Assembly (NCBI GenBank): GCA_001584585.1
Contig: LSYV01000002.1
Coordinates: forward strand, 3,186,253-3,211,239
DNA from: Gonium pectorale
Lineage: Eukaryota; Chlorophyta; Chlorophyceae; Chlamydomonadales; Volvocaceae
Direction: 5' to 3'
Length of the DNA: 24,987 bases
This document shows, piece after piece, positions 8,888 through 19,905 of the stretch; position 1 is the stretch's first letter, and every line of letters starts with the position of its first letter. The position numbers and the translations under genes were made by a program. The notes under the pieces were generated by a model. It made no database searches, had not been told where the DNA came from, and saw only the letters and a program-made list of their open reading frames with translations.

Positions 8888-11197
8888 CGATGCGAGTGTT
8901 GGTGAGGAGGCGCAAGTCGGTTGGGAGGCAAGACGTAGTGGGAGGCTGAGCCCCAAGCTGGTGCCGCGGTGAGCTGCGGACTGGGCTGCTGCGTGCGCTG
9001 CCGAAGGGGCCCGAGTTGCGATGGGAGGGTTATCCACCGTGTGCCGCTGCCAGGTGCGATTAGCATTTATTTGGGCCCCATGATACTGACCAACAAAGGC
9101 TTGAACGGCACACGTGCCAGTTACGTGCATGAAGGAAGCGTGCAACGGCCAGGGCGATGATGGCTTAAATCTTGATCCCTTCCATTGTCGCGTGGGGCGT
9201 GCCGAGCTTGGCAGTCTGATGCCCTCGTACGTGCCTCTTCGGCGGCTGGGTTGACGGAGCCTTTCTGTGCATGGGCAGATTGACCGTGTCGCCCCTCTAC
9301 CTTGCACTGTCCGGATATGGTTGCTGCTGTGCCGGCGATGTACGGTACACGAAAAGGTCAGGCCCGTGTTTTGGGACTGGATCCAGATGGGTGCTGCCCG
9401 TGTACGGCCGGTGTGGGTTGTTATGATTTGGCATGTGCCCATCGTAGTGTCACGGCATCAGGGGGCCGACGCGTTCTCGGCTGCGGGAGGCGGTGGCGAC
9501 GGCGCGGCACAGCAGAGCGCTGCGACGCCCCTCTCTCGGGGTTGTCTGTTTAGAACTGGCATACGGAAGGAGGGCTTTGTTTACTCGGGCCTGTGGTCGC
9601 CTCGAGCGCGAGCTCAAGGACCGTATCTATCTAATCAACCTTGCTGAGCAGCCCCGCCGCGCGGCAGAGCTTTCTCTGGCGCATGGCGCACTGGGTCCAC
9701 TGGGTCATGCCGTCCAGTGTCTTCTAGACAGATGTTCGTTATTACCTTGCCGCTACCGGGAAGGTGCCTTTGTACGTCTCCGTGCTTGTACAAGCTCTGC
9801 AGTTGTGCATGGCTTCTACCGCGTTTCCTGCCGGTAGTAATTTTAAGTGTTGAAAACGTGCTTATGGTGTCGTGCTAAGTATTACGGCACTAACCGCCGA
9901 ACCGCGGGCGCACGTCGTTGTCATGTGCATGTGACGGCCGTGCCATTCTTGGTGCAAAGCGGCTGTCGGTTGCTATCCCGGAGGGGGGGGTGCGCGCGTG
10001 TGCGTGCTGTTGTTGAAAAAGAAAACGCATACGCGTGCTGTTGTACGTGAGACACGTGGCAGTGTTGTGTGCCACGGACGTCTTACAGGTCGTACGACTG
10101 GTTGCTCGAGCTGCCTGCCTTGGCGTCTGCGCCTCAAGCTGGAGGCGCTTCTTCTTGTCACATGTAGTGTAATACGCACGGCCTTCTTTCCAAAAACGCC
10201 ACCCTAGCCGGCAGCCCGACTCAGGCCTGATCAACCTGCAGTCAGCTGTTTGGTAACAGCTACCGATACGCAGTAGCGCAAGCCTCGGCTCGCCGAGTCG
10301 CGGTGCAACTGCACGTCGTTGCAGAGCGCGGCTTCGCACCGCGTGCCAAGCCGCAGGGCCAGCAGCCGTATCGGAAGCGCCCGAACCGTAGGCGTGCTAC
10401 TGCCGCGCCCGCCTTGCGCGTCCACACAAGAAAAAGCGTCCGGTCACCCTGTGCACCCACTGATGCGGTGTTGCCAGTAACTGCACATGACATCGTGTTC
10501 TGATACGTATCTTTGTCACTCGTGCGGGCGGTACAAGACGGCGGTAAAGGTGCAATGGGCTACTGCAGCCAACAGGGTTTTTAAAGATGTAGATGTGGGT
10601 GCTGTTTCCAGGGAGCGCTGCACCCAGTCTCGTTTACCGGCGCCTCCACTACTGTGACCTGGCAGCCTGGCACACGTGCATACGTGTGTCGGCACCGCTC
10701 CTCGGCCCCGGCTCGATGGGGGACGCTGTGTAATCAGCCCCGCCGCGATACAGACTTCCGTTGTGTGCGACCAGACACCTCCTACCGAGCTGAGGCTGTG
10801 CCCCCACCGCCCCTGATCGCAGTCATCCGCGCCCAAAAAGCGGGGCACTCAATACCGTGCAACCGTCGTGCAACGCACTCGAACAAGGGGTGCAGGACAT
10901 GAAGGCGACGAAGAGCCTACCGATATTGCTGACCCCAAAAGCTAGGGTGCATGTTATAGGGGAGGTATGTACAACACTGTACGACGGATGTGCGTACGGC
11001 GTGAGTGGTTACGAAGTGCAGTTGAGCTGCATTGTCTTCTGATAGAGTTAGTGGTTGGAGGGCTGATGCGTCCGGGAGTGGTAGCTTGCTTGCTGTTTCA
11101 AGAGCCTCCTGTAAATCACGACTTCTGCTCAATGCCTTTTTTCTTGTGCTATGAAAATGGTCTGCGTTACAAGGCCAAATAGGTTGACGTCTCAGTA

Positions 11198-11218
11198 ATG
11201 AAGAGGCAGCGTAAATGA
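11198..11218 (+). promoter_or_regulatory. Upstream ORF overlapping the start codon of copy B
   Basis: ATG at 11198 opens a six-codon frame (MKRQRK). Its TGA stop (11216-11218) overlaps the main ATG (11215-11217) as ATGA. If the transcript starts upstream, ribosomes would have to re-initiate or scan past this uORF, so it could lower or tune translation. Copy C has the same arrangement with a different peptide. Confidence 0.5.
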
Positions 11219-11334
11219 CCCCTCTGGATTACGCGTGCCCGCTCTCGCATGCCACTGCAATCTGGAGCTTGCTACGATGGCTGGTTTGGATCCTGCCTGC
11301 CTTTTTCTGCCTACTGTTGGCCCCGAGTCGGGCA
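11215..11334 (+). other. Copy B signal peptide
   Basis: The first 40 residues contain a hydrophobic core (LLRWLVWILPAFFCLLLAP) and end in SRA, giving a plausible cleavage before SVAF. This ATG is the only one in frame before the conserved ectodomain start (SALRSALTAGGAT). Copy C has a clearer signal peptide at the same place with an unrelated sequence, which supports secretion of the N-terminal part. Confidence 0.75.
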
Positions 11335-14300
11335 TCAGTGGCTTTCGACAGCGCCCTGCGGAGCGCGCTGACGGCGGGTGGCGCAACGGCGAGCAGCTCC
11401 AATGGCGGTGTCGCCTTGTTCGGCAGCGCTCTCCTACAGCCCCTCACATACGCGCTACCGGACGCCCAGCCGGTGGACGTGGGCGGCGAGCTGCTGGTGG
11501 CGGGCTTCAGCGAAGCGCCACCCGGCGGCACGGTGCTGGACCTGTCGTCCTATGAGGCGGGGCCGGCGTTCCGCCTGCTGCCAGGCACGTGCGGTCCAGT
11601 GGCGGAAGGCGCAGGGTCCGAGTTGTCGCGTTGTTTATCTATCCCAACTGCATCACGATCGTTGCTGTCTCCCGCCCCTGGGTCATCATCGTAGAAATGG
11701 CAACGGGAGCCCTGGTGCAACCCGTGCAGTGTGTCGACCCGCAGCCCGTCCCCTACCCCCACCCCCCACCCCAATCCACACACACACGCAGGCTCCCGCC
11801 TGCACCTGCGCGACCTGACGCTGCTGCTGCCGGCCCCGTCTCCGGAGGCCCTCGCCGCCGCACCCGCCAGCGTCCTCGCGCACCTGATCACCGCGGCGGG
11901 GTCGGCAGCAACGGCCGATGGGGGGGAGGACGCGTCCCCAACAGCGGGTTCGGTGCTGCTGTCGGATGTGACCCTGATGCTGCCTGGCGACGCGTGAGTG
12001 GGGCGCACCCCCGGCGCATGGGCGAAAAAACGCGGTTTTCAGGCATTATCTGCGCCATGCTGGGTTGGGTTCTTCGAAGAAGAGGGGCGGATGGGAATGC
12101 GCTGCAGATCACGGAGTACCGGGCGCGCGAGTGACAGCCCATGGGAGCCATTACGAGGATGTCAATCTGGGCGAACCCTGCTGCTTTTTACTGGAGCCCC
12201 AGAAGCACAGCGGTGGGATTAATTGACTTGGGGCTTGCACAAGCAGCGTGGGCTCTTGGCTGCCGTATCAAGCGATCGTGTGAAGTCATACCCTTCTGCC
12301 CCACGCCGTCCGCCGTTTTGCCCCGCAGCGGGCTGCGCGCCTTCATGTCCCGCCTGTGCGAGCCCACCTCCTGGCGGCACCGTGAGGCTGCGCAGCTGCG
12401 AGTGCTCGGCGGCGTGGTGATGTACGGCAACGACACCATGCAGCTCGCGCCGCCTGCGCCCCCCGCGGTGCTGCTGCGGACCAACGTGACCTCCCGCTCC
12501 GCCTCTGCGGCCCCGTGGGCGTGCAGCGCGACGGCCGTGAGCGGCGCCCACGAGCTGCGGGCCACCGCCGCGGAGCTCCTCGCAGCCACCAGCGGCACCG
12601 TGCTGCTGTCGCTGACCGGCAACGTGACGATAGACCCGGAGCTGGGAGACTGGGGGCCAAGTGGCCTCGTGGTCCCGTGGGGCGTCACTCTAGGATTGTA
12701 CGGGGATCCTACACCCGGCCGGGCCGTGCAGGTGCGTTGGCGGAGGTTGGATACCTGTGACAGTGCTCTTTACTGGGTCGCACAGGCGCAATCAAGTGAC
12801 AAGCATAAGCGCTGGGTGAAGCTGGCGGTGGCGGGAGCTGCACGGACAGTCGGCCCGGGACGTTGCCACCTGCACGTTCGCGGGGTGTGCGTGTGCGGCG
12901 CATCCCGGGCCGCCGCCGGTAGGCAGCCGAAGGACCTGCGGACCCCGAGAGCGGAAGGCGCACGTCCCAGGGTTTTGCCGGCGGCCAAGCCTCGACGGTA
13001 CCCCCCGGGCCTCGCGCCCGGGCCCCGACAGTCTGCCCCTGGCTCGCATCCATATTGACACGTGCCTCCGACTCTGCGCTTTCCCGCCCTCCCGCCATCG
13101 CCAGCTTGACTTCGGTGGTCTCGAGTCCGCCATCCTGGCGGAGGACCGTGGCGTTGTGTTGTTTGCCGACCTGCTGCTGCTGGGGCTGCCCTACCCGCGG
13201 GACGTGACTGAGATCAGGGCCCTGCTGGCGGCCTGGGTTCACGCAGTGCGCTTTCAAGTGTGAGGCCTGGGCGTCAGGGCGGGCGGAGCGCAACAGCGGG
13301 CCTGCGTGCGAAGGGACAGGCATGGCGTGTGGGATGCGGGTGGGGATGAAGCCCCTGGCACGTTGGGTGCAGTTTGCGCTCGGCCGCGTCGCACAGGCAG
13401 GCGGCACCAGAGGCGTCTCGTTCTGCGGCACTCAAAGACGCCCAAAGCTATGTCACCACCGACGAACCAGTGCCTGACTGAGTGCTCAAGAGGCCGTCCA
13501 GTCACCCATGCGGCTACCGGGCTGTGCTCCCCCCTCCTTTCCGCGCCCCTTTCCGGGCCCTGCACAGAGCCACGCGTCACCTTATTACCCTTCCCGTGTG
13601 GGCCCCCTCCCGCGTGCAGCCCCCGCATCCCAGGCTTCACCGGCGCCCGCAATCCTCCCATCCAGCTTGTGGCTCGGCGCTGCACCATTGTGGTGCCAGC
13701 GCTGGAGCTGGCATGGTGGCAGGTCGCGGCAGAGGCCAACGCCGGGAGGACGCCCGGCTTGGAGACTCTGAACTGGTACCTGGTCACCACTTGGAGGTCG
13801 GTCCTGCGTCCGCTTCTTGGGTACCCGGTGGCTGGGGATACTCGCGTGCAGTGTGGGTGCGCCTGCAGGGGTTGGCAAGGGAGTGGACAAAGAGCTGAGC
13901 GTTCTGGATCGGGTTCTACGGCTCTGGGCAGGGTCGCGTAAAGCTAGAGCTGGAGGGTAGCCCGTGTGGTGAGGAGCCATGGCAGGATCTGTGTCGGATG
14001 CGCATACAGGACGTGGCACAGGAGGAGGTAGGGCGCTCATGGACCGGGCAGAAATGTGTTACACCACCATGGTGTCCACGCGCTCGGATGGGTTGGGTAT
14101 TGTTGGCTTCGTGCAGTGGGTCCGTGGCCCTCTGCAAGATGCGCACAGACCGCATGAATGCTGGAAGTCGTACACCCTCACGCCGCCCGCCCACCGGAGC
14201 ACACGGAGCTATGTAGCACTCGCGCCCGCAGCGTACCGACGACCAGCATGCCAGCCCGGGCGCCTTGTATCCACATGACCTGGTTGCGCGGTCCTCCTGT

Positions 14301-17300
14301 ACCCTGTCGCAGCTTAACGCTGGTCAACGGAAGCGTCGCGGGCGGCGTCGGCGGCGCCGGCATCACGGCAGGTGGCGAGCAGGGCGGCAAGACCGCTTCG
14401 CTCCGCATCGCCACCCTTGCCGAAAGGCCCAGAATCCCGCAGACTCAGCTATCCTCCTGCACGCTGACCACCCTGGGGGCCTCGGGCGCCGTGTCGTCGC
14501 CCCAGGCCGCCGCGGTGGCGGCCTCCTGGCCACTGGGTGCGCAGTACGACGAGGCTGAGGCACTGCAGGTGGGGGGGAGGGGCAGGACCGCCCTTGCTTA
14601 TCAGGAGCGCTCAGCACGGGGGCATTTCTATTTGTGATGGTCCGGCGCAAGGGTTCGCCCTGGCGCGCGTGCAGAGGGAGCTTTCGCTGCCCGTCACCGA
14701 GGTGCTCACACCCCAAGGATGGGCAGCGCCCCCCAGCGTGTATGGAACCCGTGCATGGGTCCGGGCGTCCCGTCTTTCCAGCGCCCACTCCACCCCTAGC
14801 CCTACCATCTCTTCAACTTACCGAGAATATACCGAACTGCAGCAGCCATCCGGGCCTCCGGTGGGTCCGCCGGTCGGCCTGAGCCTGTCTGGATGGGAAC
14901 CCCGGACTCTCAGCTGCACCTGGGGAGCGCGCATGCATAGCCCTCCCTCGTACTTAACGTGCCTGCCCACCTCCCCAACCTGCAGCTGCGATTCGGCGGG
15001 TTCACGGTGACTAGGCAGCAGAGGCTGACACTGCAGTTCTGCAGTCTTGGCGCGCAGCAACACAGCCTGCTCGTGTCGTCGTGGCAGTGGAATACGTCCC
15101 TTCCCGACTGGATGCTGGACGGCACTGCCGGCAGCGCGACGGCTGCCCCCGTGGTCTACACAACGTACGACACATTCGACGTGGCTCTATACGGCCGCGA
15201 TGGACCGCAGGAGGGCATGCCCTGCACCATACGCGCAGCTCCGGCCTCGCAGACGCAGAAACGCACTTTTTGGGACATGCGGGTGAGCGACTGGGTGGGT
15301 TTTGGTGATGGGTGGCTGGGCGGCTGGGTGGGCGGCTGGGTGAGGGCAGCGAGGAGGAAAGACCCTGCGGGCGCAGCAGGAGTGACGTTAGCCACTTGAC
15401 CGATGTCTCTGTAGAAACGAGTGCAGCGTGGATCGCGGTGAGTAGACCAGATGCTAAGCACATGTCGACACGTGTTCCGTCCTCTGCTTCCGGGCCTCTC
15501 GCATCGAGCCATTCAGGTGCCCCCCCGGCCTGGCCCCGCCCGCGTCCAACCCCACCATCCCGTAAACAGGGCATGTGGGCGGTCGGGTCGCTGCCCCCCA
15601 CCTCCCCCTGGGCGTTGACGCTGGACGGGCTGGTCCTCTACAACCTGCCGCCCGCCGGACCGGTCAAGAAGCCGCTGCCGCCGCCACGACCGTCGGACTC
15701 GAGCTTACCCTCGCCGCCAGCATCGTCGGCAGCAAACGTCCGGGCCGCAAGCATCTATGTGGAAGAGGGCGGCGCTTCAGGCGGTAGGCGAGCCCTGACT
15801 GCAACAGGCGACGACGGGCCAGCAGCTGGTAAGGACACACAGGCACAGCCGCCCCTGCCTCAAGTCGGCGCTCCATCCTCACTGGGGGATGTTTCGGAGG
15901 TGGAGCCACATTCACCACCATCACCTGCTCTGGAGTGGCCAGACGGCACGGCGGACCCGGACGCCCCCTCCCCACCACAGCCGTTACCGCCAAAGTCGCC
16001 CAGCCCTCCACTGTGGCCCTCACCCTCGCCGCCGCCCCCGCCTCCACCGCCTGCCTCACCACTGGACCTCGCGTTTTCGGGGATGGCGCTCCCGCTGTGG
16101 CCCTTCAATATTAATCGGTGAGACACCAGAGACATGCGATGTCGGACCCAGTCGGCCTCGTGACATTCCCTGTGAAGATGTAATGCTTCCGGATGAGGCG
16201 TATAGTAGGGGGCTGTGGGCAATCAGCCAGTCATCCAGTACCTGCTGTGAAGCACAAACGGAGGACCGCAAGGTGAGAGCTATGCCTTACTCATGAGGCA
16301 TTCACTACGCGGCGCAGTACACCGTCATGAACCCCGCTGCACTTCAATAACGCCAACGCTCTATGACGCGTCACTTGTCCCATACATTTAAGCCCAATGG
16401 CTGGTTGTCGCGCCGCCCGCCCGTTATCTCGTCCCGCAGATCCCTGTCTCGGTCGCCGCTGCGGCTGCGCAACGTGACGCTGGTGGTGCCGCCCGCGGAG
16501 CTGGCACTGCTGCGGAGGCTGCTGGTGACGGTGGGGGCGCTGCCGCTGGCGGAGGAGGGAGATGACGATGCAGCTGAGGGCGCCGACGAAGATAGTGACG
16601 GTGGTGGTGGCAGCAACAGCGGCTACGGCCGGAGGTTGCGCTCAGGAGGCCATGTGCATACCGCATCACGACCAGCCACTGCAGCGGAGGTCGAGGTCAA
16701 TGGGCGTGCGGCAAGGGTGCTGGCAGAGGCAGCAGACGACCCTGCCGCCGCCGCTCCCTGCCCCCGTGATGCACTCCTGCGGTACGCCGCCACCGCGGAC
16801 GTGTCCTTGCACAGCGCCACCGCCATCTCCTTCCGCCGCCTCTCGTTCCACGGCTGGGAGGGCCGTGACGTGACGGTTACGAGCGACTTCCCGCCCGACG
16901 CGCCCACGATCCAGCTGCCCTTCGACACGGCTGGACTGGGGCCGGAGCTGGAGGCGGCCTGCCCGCAGCCACCGCATCAGTCACCAAGCGTCTCTATTGA
17001 GAGACGCACTCCGGAATCTGGCACTACTCGCGAGCCGACGGCACCAGTAACCCGTGGCATAGCGTCGCTCCCACCAGCAGCGGCGTCCGTAACAAGCAAC
17101 GGTAACGGCGTCGACAGTGGGAATGACATTGCGCGTATCTTGGCACCAGCTCTGGCAGTTCCCCTGGGGGTCATCGCATTGACTGCATTGGTGATGGCGG
17201 CAATGCTGCTGCGACGGCGGCCCAAGGCTGGCCCGAAGTCCCTCGGGACCAGCAATGGCGTCGGCGGACACACACACCACTCACAGCACGAGCTCGACGT

Positions 17301-19905
17301 GTCATCTACCACGAGCGCAGTGCCCGCAAAGAGCATCACCAGCATTGGAGCTAGCCTTGGGTCGGATGGCACGACGCAGCCCAGCTGGCAGACGCCAGGC
17401 CTCGGTGCGCTGCCGCTGTCGACGATGCCAGCCGTATGGTCCTCTGCGCCGCCGGAGCTGCCCAGTAACCGTGCGATCACCGCCCCAGGCCGGGCTGCAC
17501 TGCTGTGGCCGTCCCGGCCTGCGGCTGAAGCGCAGCCCGCTGCCGCAACAGCGCCGGAGGTGGCGATGAGCGGGGAGGTGCCGGCGGAGTGGCCAGCAAC
17601 GCCAAAGCCAGCTGCAGTCCCTGAATCCTACGTGTCCTCGCTCTCTTGGTACTTCGACACGCGCGAGGCCGGCTTCACGGCAGTCGAAGAGCATCTGCTG
17701 CGCGGAGGGGAGGGCAGCGGCGCTGGCGGCACTGGAGGCCCCAAGGTGGTGCATCTGAGCCCAGGTGCGGCCCCGCCTGACCGCCTGGCCGCGCACGATG
17801 CTGAAGTGCAGGGCTTGCCCTGCACCTGGCAGCGCTGCTTACCGGCACGTGGCTAGCCGCTGTGCACGCCCCAGATGACTGGGTCTGACACGTTCGGGCA
17901 GCCGTACACGACACACCACCCGACGCCACTGCCGCATTGCCACGCTCCCGTCTGCAGACTGCCGCTATCGCGTCCCGGACGGCCCGGTTGCCAAGCAGCT
18001 GGTTCCCCTGAACCAAGCCATTGAGGAATGGAGGGCGGCTCTTGGAGGGGTGTCTGGAGATGATGGAGATGTCCGTCTGCTGAAGCCCATCGGCCAGGGC
18101 TCCTACGGCGTAGTGTTTCTGGGTGAGTGCTGAGACACATATCGTTGCGTCACGGGCCGGTCGTCTTCGCTAATCCGTGCGCTCCGCTTCGCCGCAAAGG
18201 CCATGCTCTGTGCGTTTGGTCTCATTGCCATGTGTAGGCGTGTGGCGCCTCCAACTGCTGAGAATTACGTGGCAATACCCTGGTACATCAACGCGCCCCT
18301 CCCTTCTGGCCCCGCACAGGCATGTGGCGCGGGCTGCCCGTTGCCGCCAAGGTGCTGGTGGTCCACGACACGCTGCTGGGTGCCGAGGGCCGCGCCCGGC
18401 AGCGGGCTGTCCTGGAGGCCGCCGTGGGCGCCTCCCTGGACCACCCCAACGTGGTGGCCACGTACGCGTACGACGTGCGGCCGCTGGGCGAGCAGCCAGA
18501 TGACGGAGGGGATGAGAGCGGGAGCGACCCGCGGGTCGGCGGCTCCAGCAACAGCGGTCGCTCGTTGAAATCCGACGTGTACCAGCTGCACATCCTGCAG
18601 GAGTTCTGCTTTGGCGGCAGCCTGAGAAACGCGCTAGGTGCGTGCAGTTGCGGGCAGCAAAGGGCGCAGGTCCAGACAGGGGCGATGCTTGACATTGTGA
18701 GGCACGAGTGGTGGGCAAGAGCCATGGGCAGCCCTATCTTGGGCAGCTTGTGGCACGTGGAGGCGGGACTCAGCCTGCAGGCTAACGCGGCCTTGCCTGT
18801 GTTGGTAAGACCTGCATCCACCTACGGTTGCCGTAATGGTGGTCACAATTGGTCTGGAGAGCTCGGGGCGCCCTAACTAACTGGTAGCTCCCTGGCCACA
18901 CAGAGTCTCGCCGGGCGCTGGGCGGTGGCATTCTGGCGGGCGGCGTGCATGCGCACCTCGCGCTCCGCCTGGCCTTCGACGTGGCTGCGGGTCTGCGCCA
19001 CGTGCACGCCGCCGGCATCGTGCACGGAGACGTGGCGGCGGGGAACGTGCTGCTGGCGAGGCGAGGCCCGGAAGACGGGCCGGATGCCTCGACGGCGTGG
19101 GGTCACCTGGACCCCCGCGAGGCTGCGTGGCGCTTCAGGCTAACGCTAGCTGCCCCGGTTCCACTCCAAGTCATGGCCAAGGTGGCGGATTTCGGGCTGA
19201 GCGTGCGGCTGCCGGGAAGCGCTACCCACGCCAGCGGCAACGTGCAGGTGGGGAGTGTGGTTGAATGGCGGGAGGCAGGGCACGCCGTGGGCGGGAGCCC
19301 CAGTCGCCTTTGCACCATGCATGCTCGCGAGCACGGTATGCCTTGACTCCCGCCGGTTGCTTTGCTCATTCATTTGCAGGGCACCCCCGCCTACACAGCC
19401 CCCGAGGTCCTCATCTTTGGCCGCGTGAGCCGCGCCTCCGATGTTTACTCATTCGGAATGCTGCTGCTGGAGCTGCTGCGCGGCATTCCCCTGTGGGCCG
19501 TCTGGGATGCCGCCGCACCCGGGACGCCCCTAAGCCCCTCGGCGTTGGTCGGCCATGGTGACAGTGCCAGCGCACTGGTCGAGGTCCTCAGCGCGCCGCT
19601 GCGGGACAGCGCCGGTCGCTGCCCTGCGGGACTGCGGGCGCTGCTGGAGGCCTGCCTGGCGACCGACCCGGCGGGTCGGCCCACCATGGAGCAGGTGGGT
19701 GCTTACCACTCAGCCCCTTGCCTAGCCCTTTGGTGAAGGGTCCAGGGTCGAAGGGCACATGCGGTGTTGATTGCTTTGCAACTAAACGGGTGACGATCTC
19801 CGGTCGCAGGTGGTGGAGGCGCTTGTGGGCTGCGTGGAGTCGCTGGCCCTGCAAGAGCGGCAGCAGTGGGAGAAGGGCGGCCCGCTGCCGCCTGACCGGC
19901 CGTAA
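11215..19905 (+). CDS. Copy B: complete receptor-like TKL non-RD protein kinase
   Basis: Inferred exons: 11215-11593, 11792-11993, 12329-12731, 13105-13259, 13620-13796, 14313-14568, 14986-15282, 15570-16117, 16440-17764, 17958-18122, 18320-18637, 18904-19247, 19380-19694, 19810-19905 (TAA). They sum to exactly 1,660 codons, with all phases closing. A further small exon between 15283 and 15569 is possible. Layout: signal peptide (about 1-40); ectodomain of repeated strand-like modules (about 41-640); proline-rich stalk (about 650-790); membrane-proximal block (about 806-980); transmembrane helix (about 1039-1063); variable linker with LSWYFDTREA; kinase (about 1285-1640). Putative N-glycosylation sites include NVTS, NVTI and NVTL. 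It is probably a plasma-membrane receptor with extracellular N-terminus; ligand and substrate are unknown. The first intron uses an unusual GTCCAG donor (GTTCAG in copy C), chosen because it keeps both copies in frame and gives TCGSRLHLRDLTLLLP. Confidence 0.82.
11335..15282 (+). other. Copy B ectodomain: recurring strand-like modules
   Basis: Several short segments share a pattern of alternating hydrophobic and polar residues, a hydrophobic run, then L-P or V-P and a helix-like Leu/Ala segment: LHLRDLTLLLPAP, SVLLSDVTLMLPGD, ADLLLLGLPYPRD, ARRCTIVVPALEL and, after the stalk, LRLRNVTLVVPPAEL. Other blocks are GTVLLSLTGNVTI, LDFGGLESAI, LRFGGFTVTRQQRLTLQF and RTFWDMR. This resembles the rungs of right-handed beta-helix or pectin-lyase-like solenoids, but no named family can be assigned by eye. 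Exon boundaries often fall between modules. Conserved Cys residues (RLCEP, WACSA, GMPC) may form disulfides. Confidence 0.55.
15310..15346. repeat. GGCTGGGTGGGC short tandem repeat in an intron
   Basis: About three units of the G-rich sequence GGCTGGG(T/C)(G)GG lie just inside the intron that follows the exon ending at 15282. Such runs can form G-quadruplexes in the transcript. This interval is also where a copy-specific extra exon may sit. Confidence 0.6.
15640..16070 (+). other. Copy B proline-rich ectodomain stalk
   Basis: It begins after LVLYNLPPAGP and runs through Pro/Ser/Ala-rich sequence to a dense run with PPPPPPPP and PPLWPSPSPP, ending before MALPLW and the conserved F-N-x-N-R at the exon end. 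It is wall-protein-like and probably an extended, glycosylated spacer. Its length and sequence differ from copy A although both flanks are conserved. Confidence 0.8.
16440..16960 (+). other. Copy B membrane-proximal ectodomain block
   Basis: The block starts with LRLRNVTLVVPPAEL and RRLL, then a variable acidic/Gly/Ser loop, then a strongly conserved part: PCPRDALL, ADVSLHSATAISFRRLSF, HGWEGRDVTVTSDF, AGLGPELEAAC. Copy A (4120-4595) matches it nearly residue for residue except in the loop. The function is unknown. The high conservation next to a variable loop suggests a fixed scaffold carrying a variable surface. Confidence 0.75.
17137..17211 (+). other. Copy B transmembrane helix
   Basis: About 25 apolar residues, from ILAPALAVPLGVIALTAL to AMLL, are followed by RRRPK. 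It is the only strong membrane segment after the signal peptide, giving a single-pass type I protein with the kinase inside the cell. Confidence 0.9.
17629..17670 (+). other. Conserved juxtamembrane motif LSxYxxTREA (copy B)
   Basis: YVSSLSWYFDTREA in copy B corresponds to WALSYYMETREA in copy A (5321-5359), although the cytoplasmic linker around it is not alignable between the copies. It lies a short distance before the exon junction leading into the kinase. Possible roles are docking, autoinhibition or a phosphosite; none can be shown from sequence. Confidence 0.7.
18071..19890 (+). other. Copy B protein kinase domain (TKL-like, HGD catalytic loop)
   Basis: It has the same five-exon layout as copy A. 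Subdomain I is IGQGSYGVVFLG, the ATP lysine is in VAAKVL, followed by HPNVV, HGDVAAGNVLL (HGD at 19023-19031), KVADFGLSVRLPG, GTPAYTAPEV, SDVYSFGMLLLELL and GRPTM. All catalytic residues are intact, while the HRD arginine is Gly. An insert of about 40 residues, rich in Asp, Glu and Pro, separates the catalytic loop from DFG. The C-terminal exon encodes a short helix (VVEALVGCVESLAL) parallel to that of copy A. Confidence 0.92.
18235..18249 (+). repeat. Decayed decoy acceptor in copy B
   Basis: TAGGCGTGTGGCGCC lies 82 bases upstream of the true exon start at 18320 and copies the beginning of that exon (GCATGTGGCGC). It is the counterpart of the better preserved duplication in copy A at 6231-6269, so the duplication predates the split of the two genes. 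Confidence 0.6.

Larger units (their letters stand above)
8243..11197. other. Intergenic spacer between copies A and B, no supported gene
   Basis: Lower-GC, T-rich sequence than the coding parts. The longest open frames, on both strands, have compositions typical of antisense or random reading (rich in Arg, His, Thr, Cys), no recognisable motifs and no pairing with splice sites. It contains the hairpin cluster at 8726-8809, the short palindrome at 8871-8887, and further TGTAA motifs (10168-10172, 10729-10733). The promoter of copy B should lie in the last few hundred bases, but I see no clear TATA box. Confidence 0.6.

Noticed and set aside
8843..9442. Minus-strand open frame of 199 codons in the spacer between copies A and B
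   Set aside because: It runs through the palindrome region, lacks motifs, and has Arg/Thr/Ser/His-rich composition typical of non-coding frames.
7863..11197. Search for a transposon or retroelement in the spacer
   Set aside because: No reverse transcriptase, integrase or transposase motifs, no long terminal repeats and no clear target-site duplications were found.
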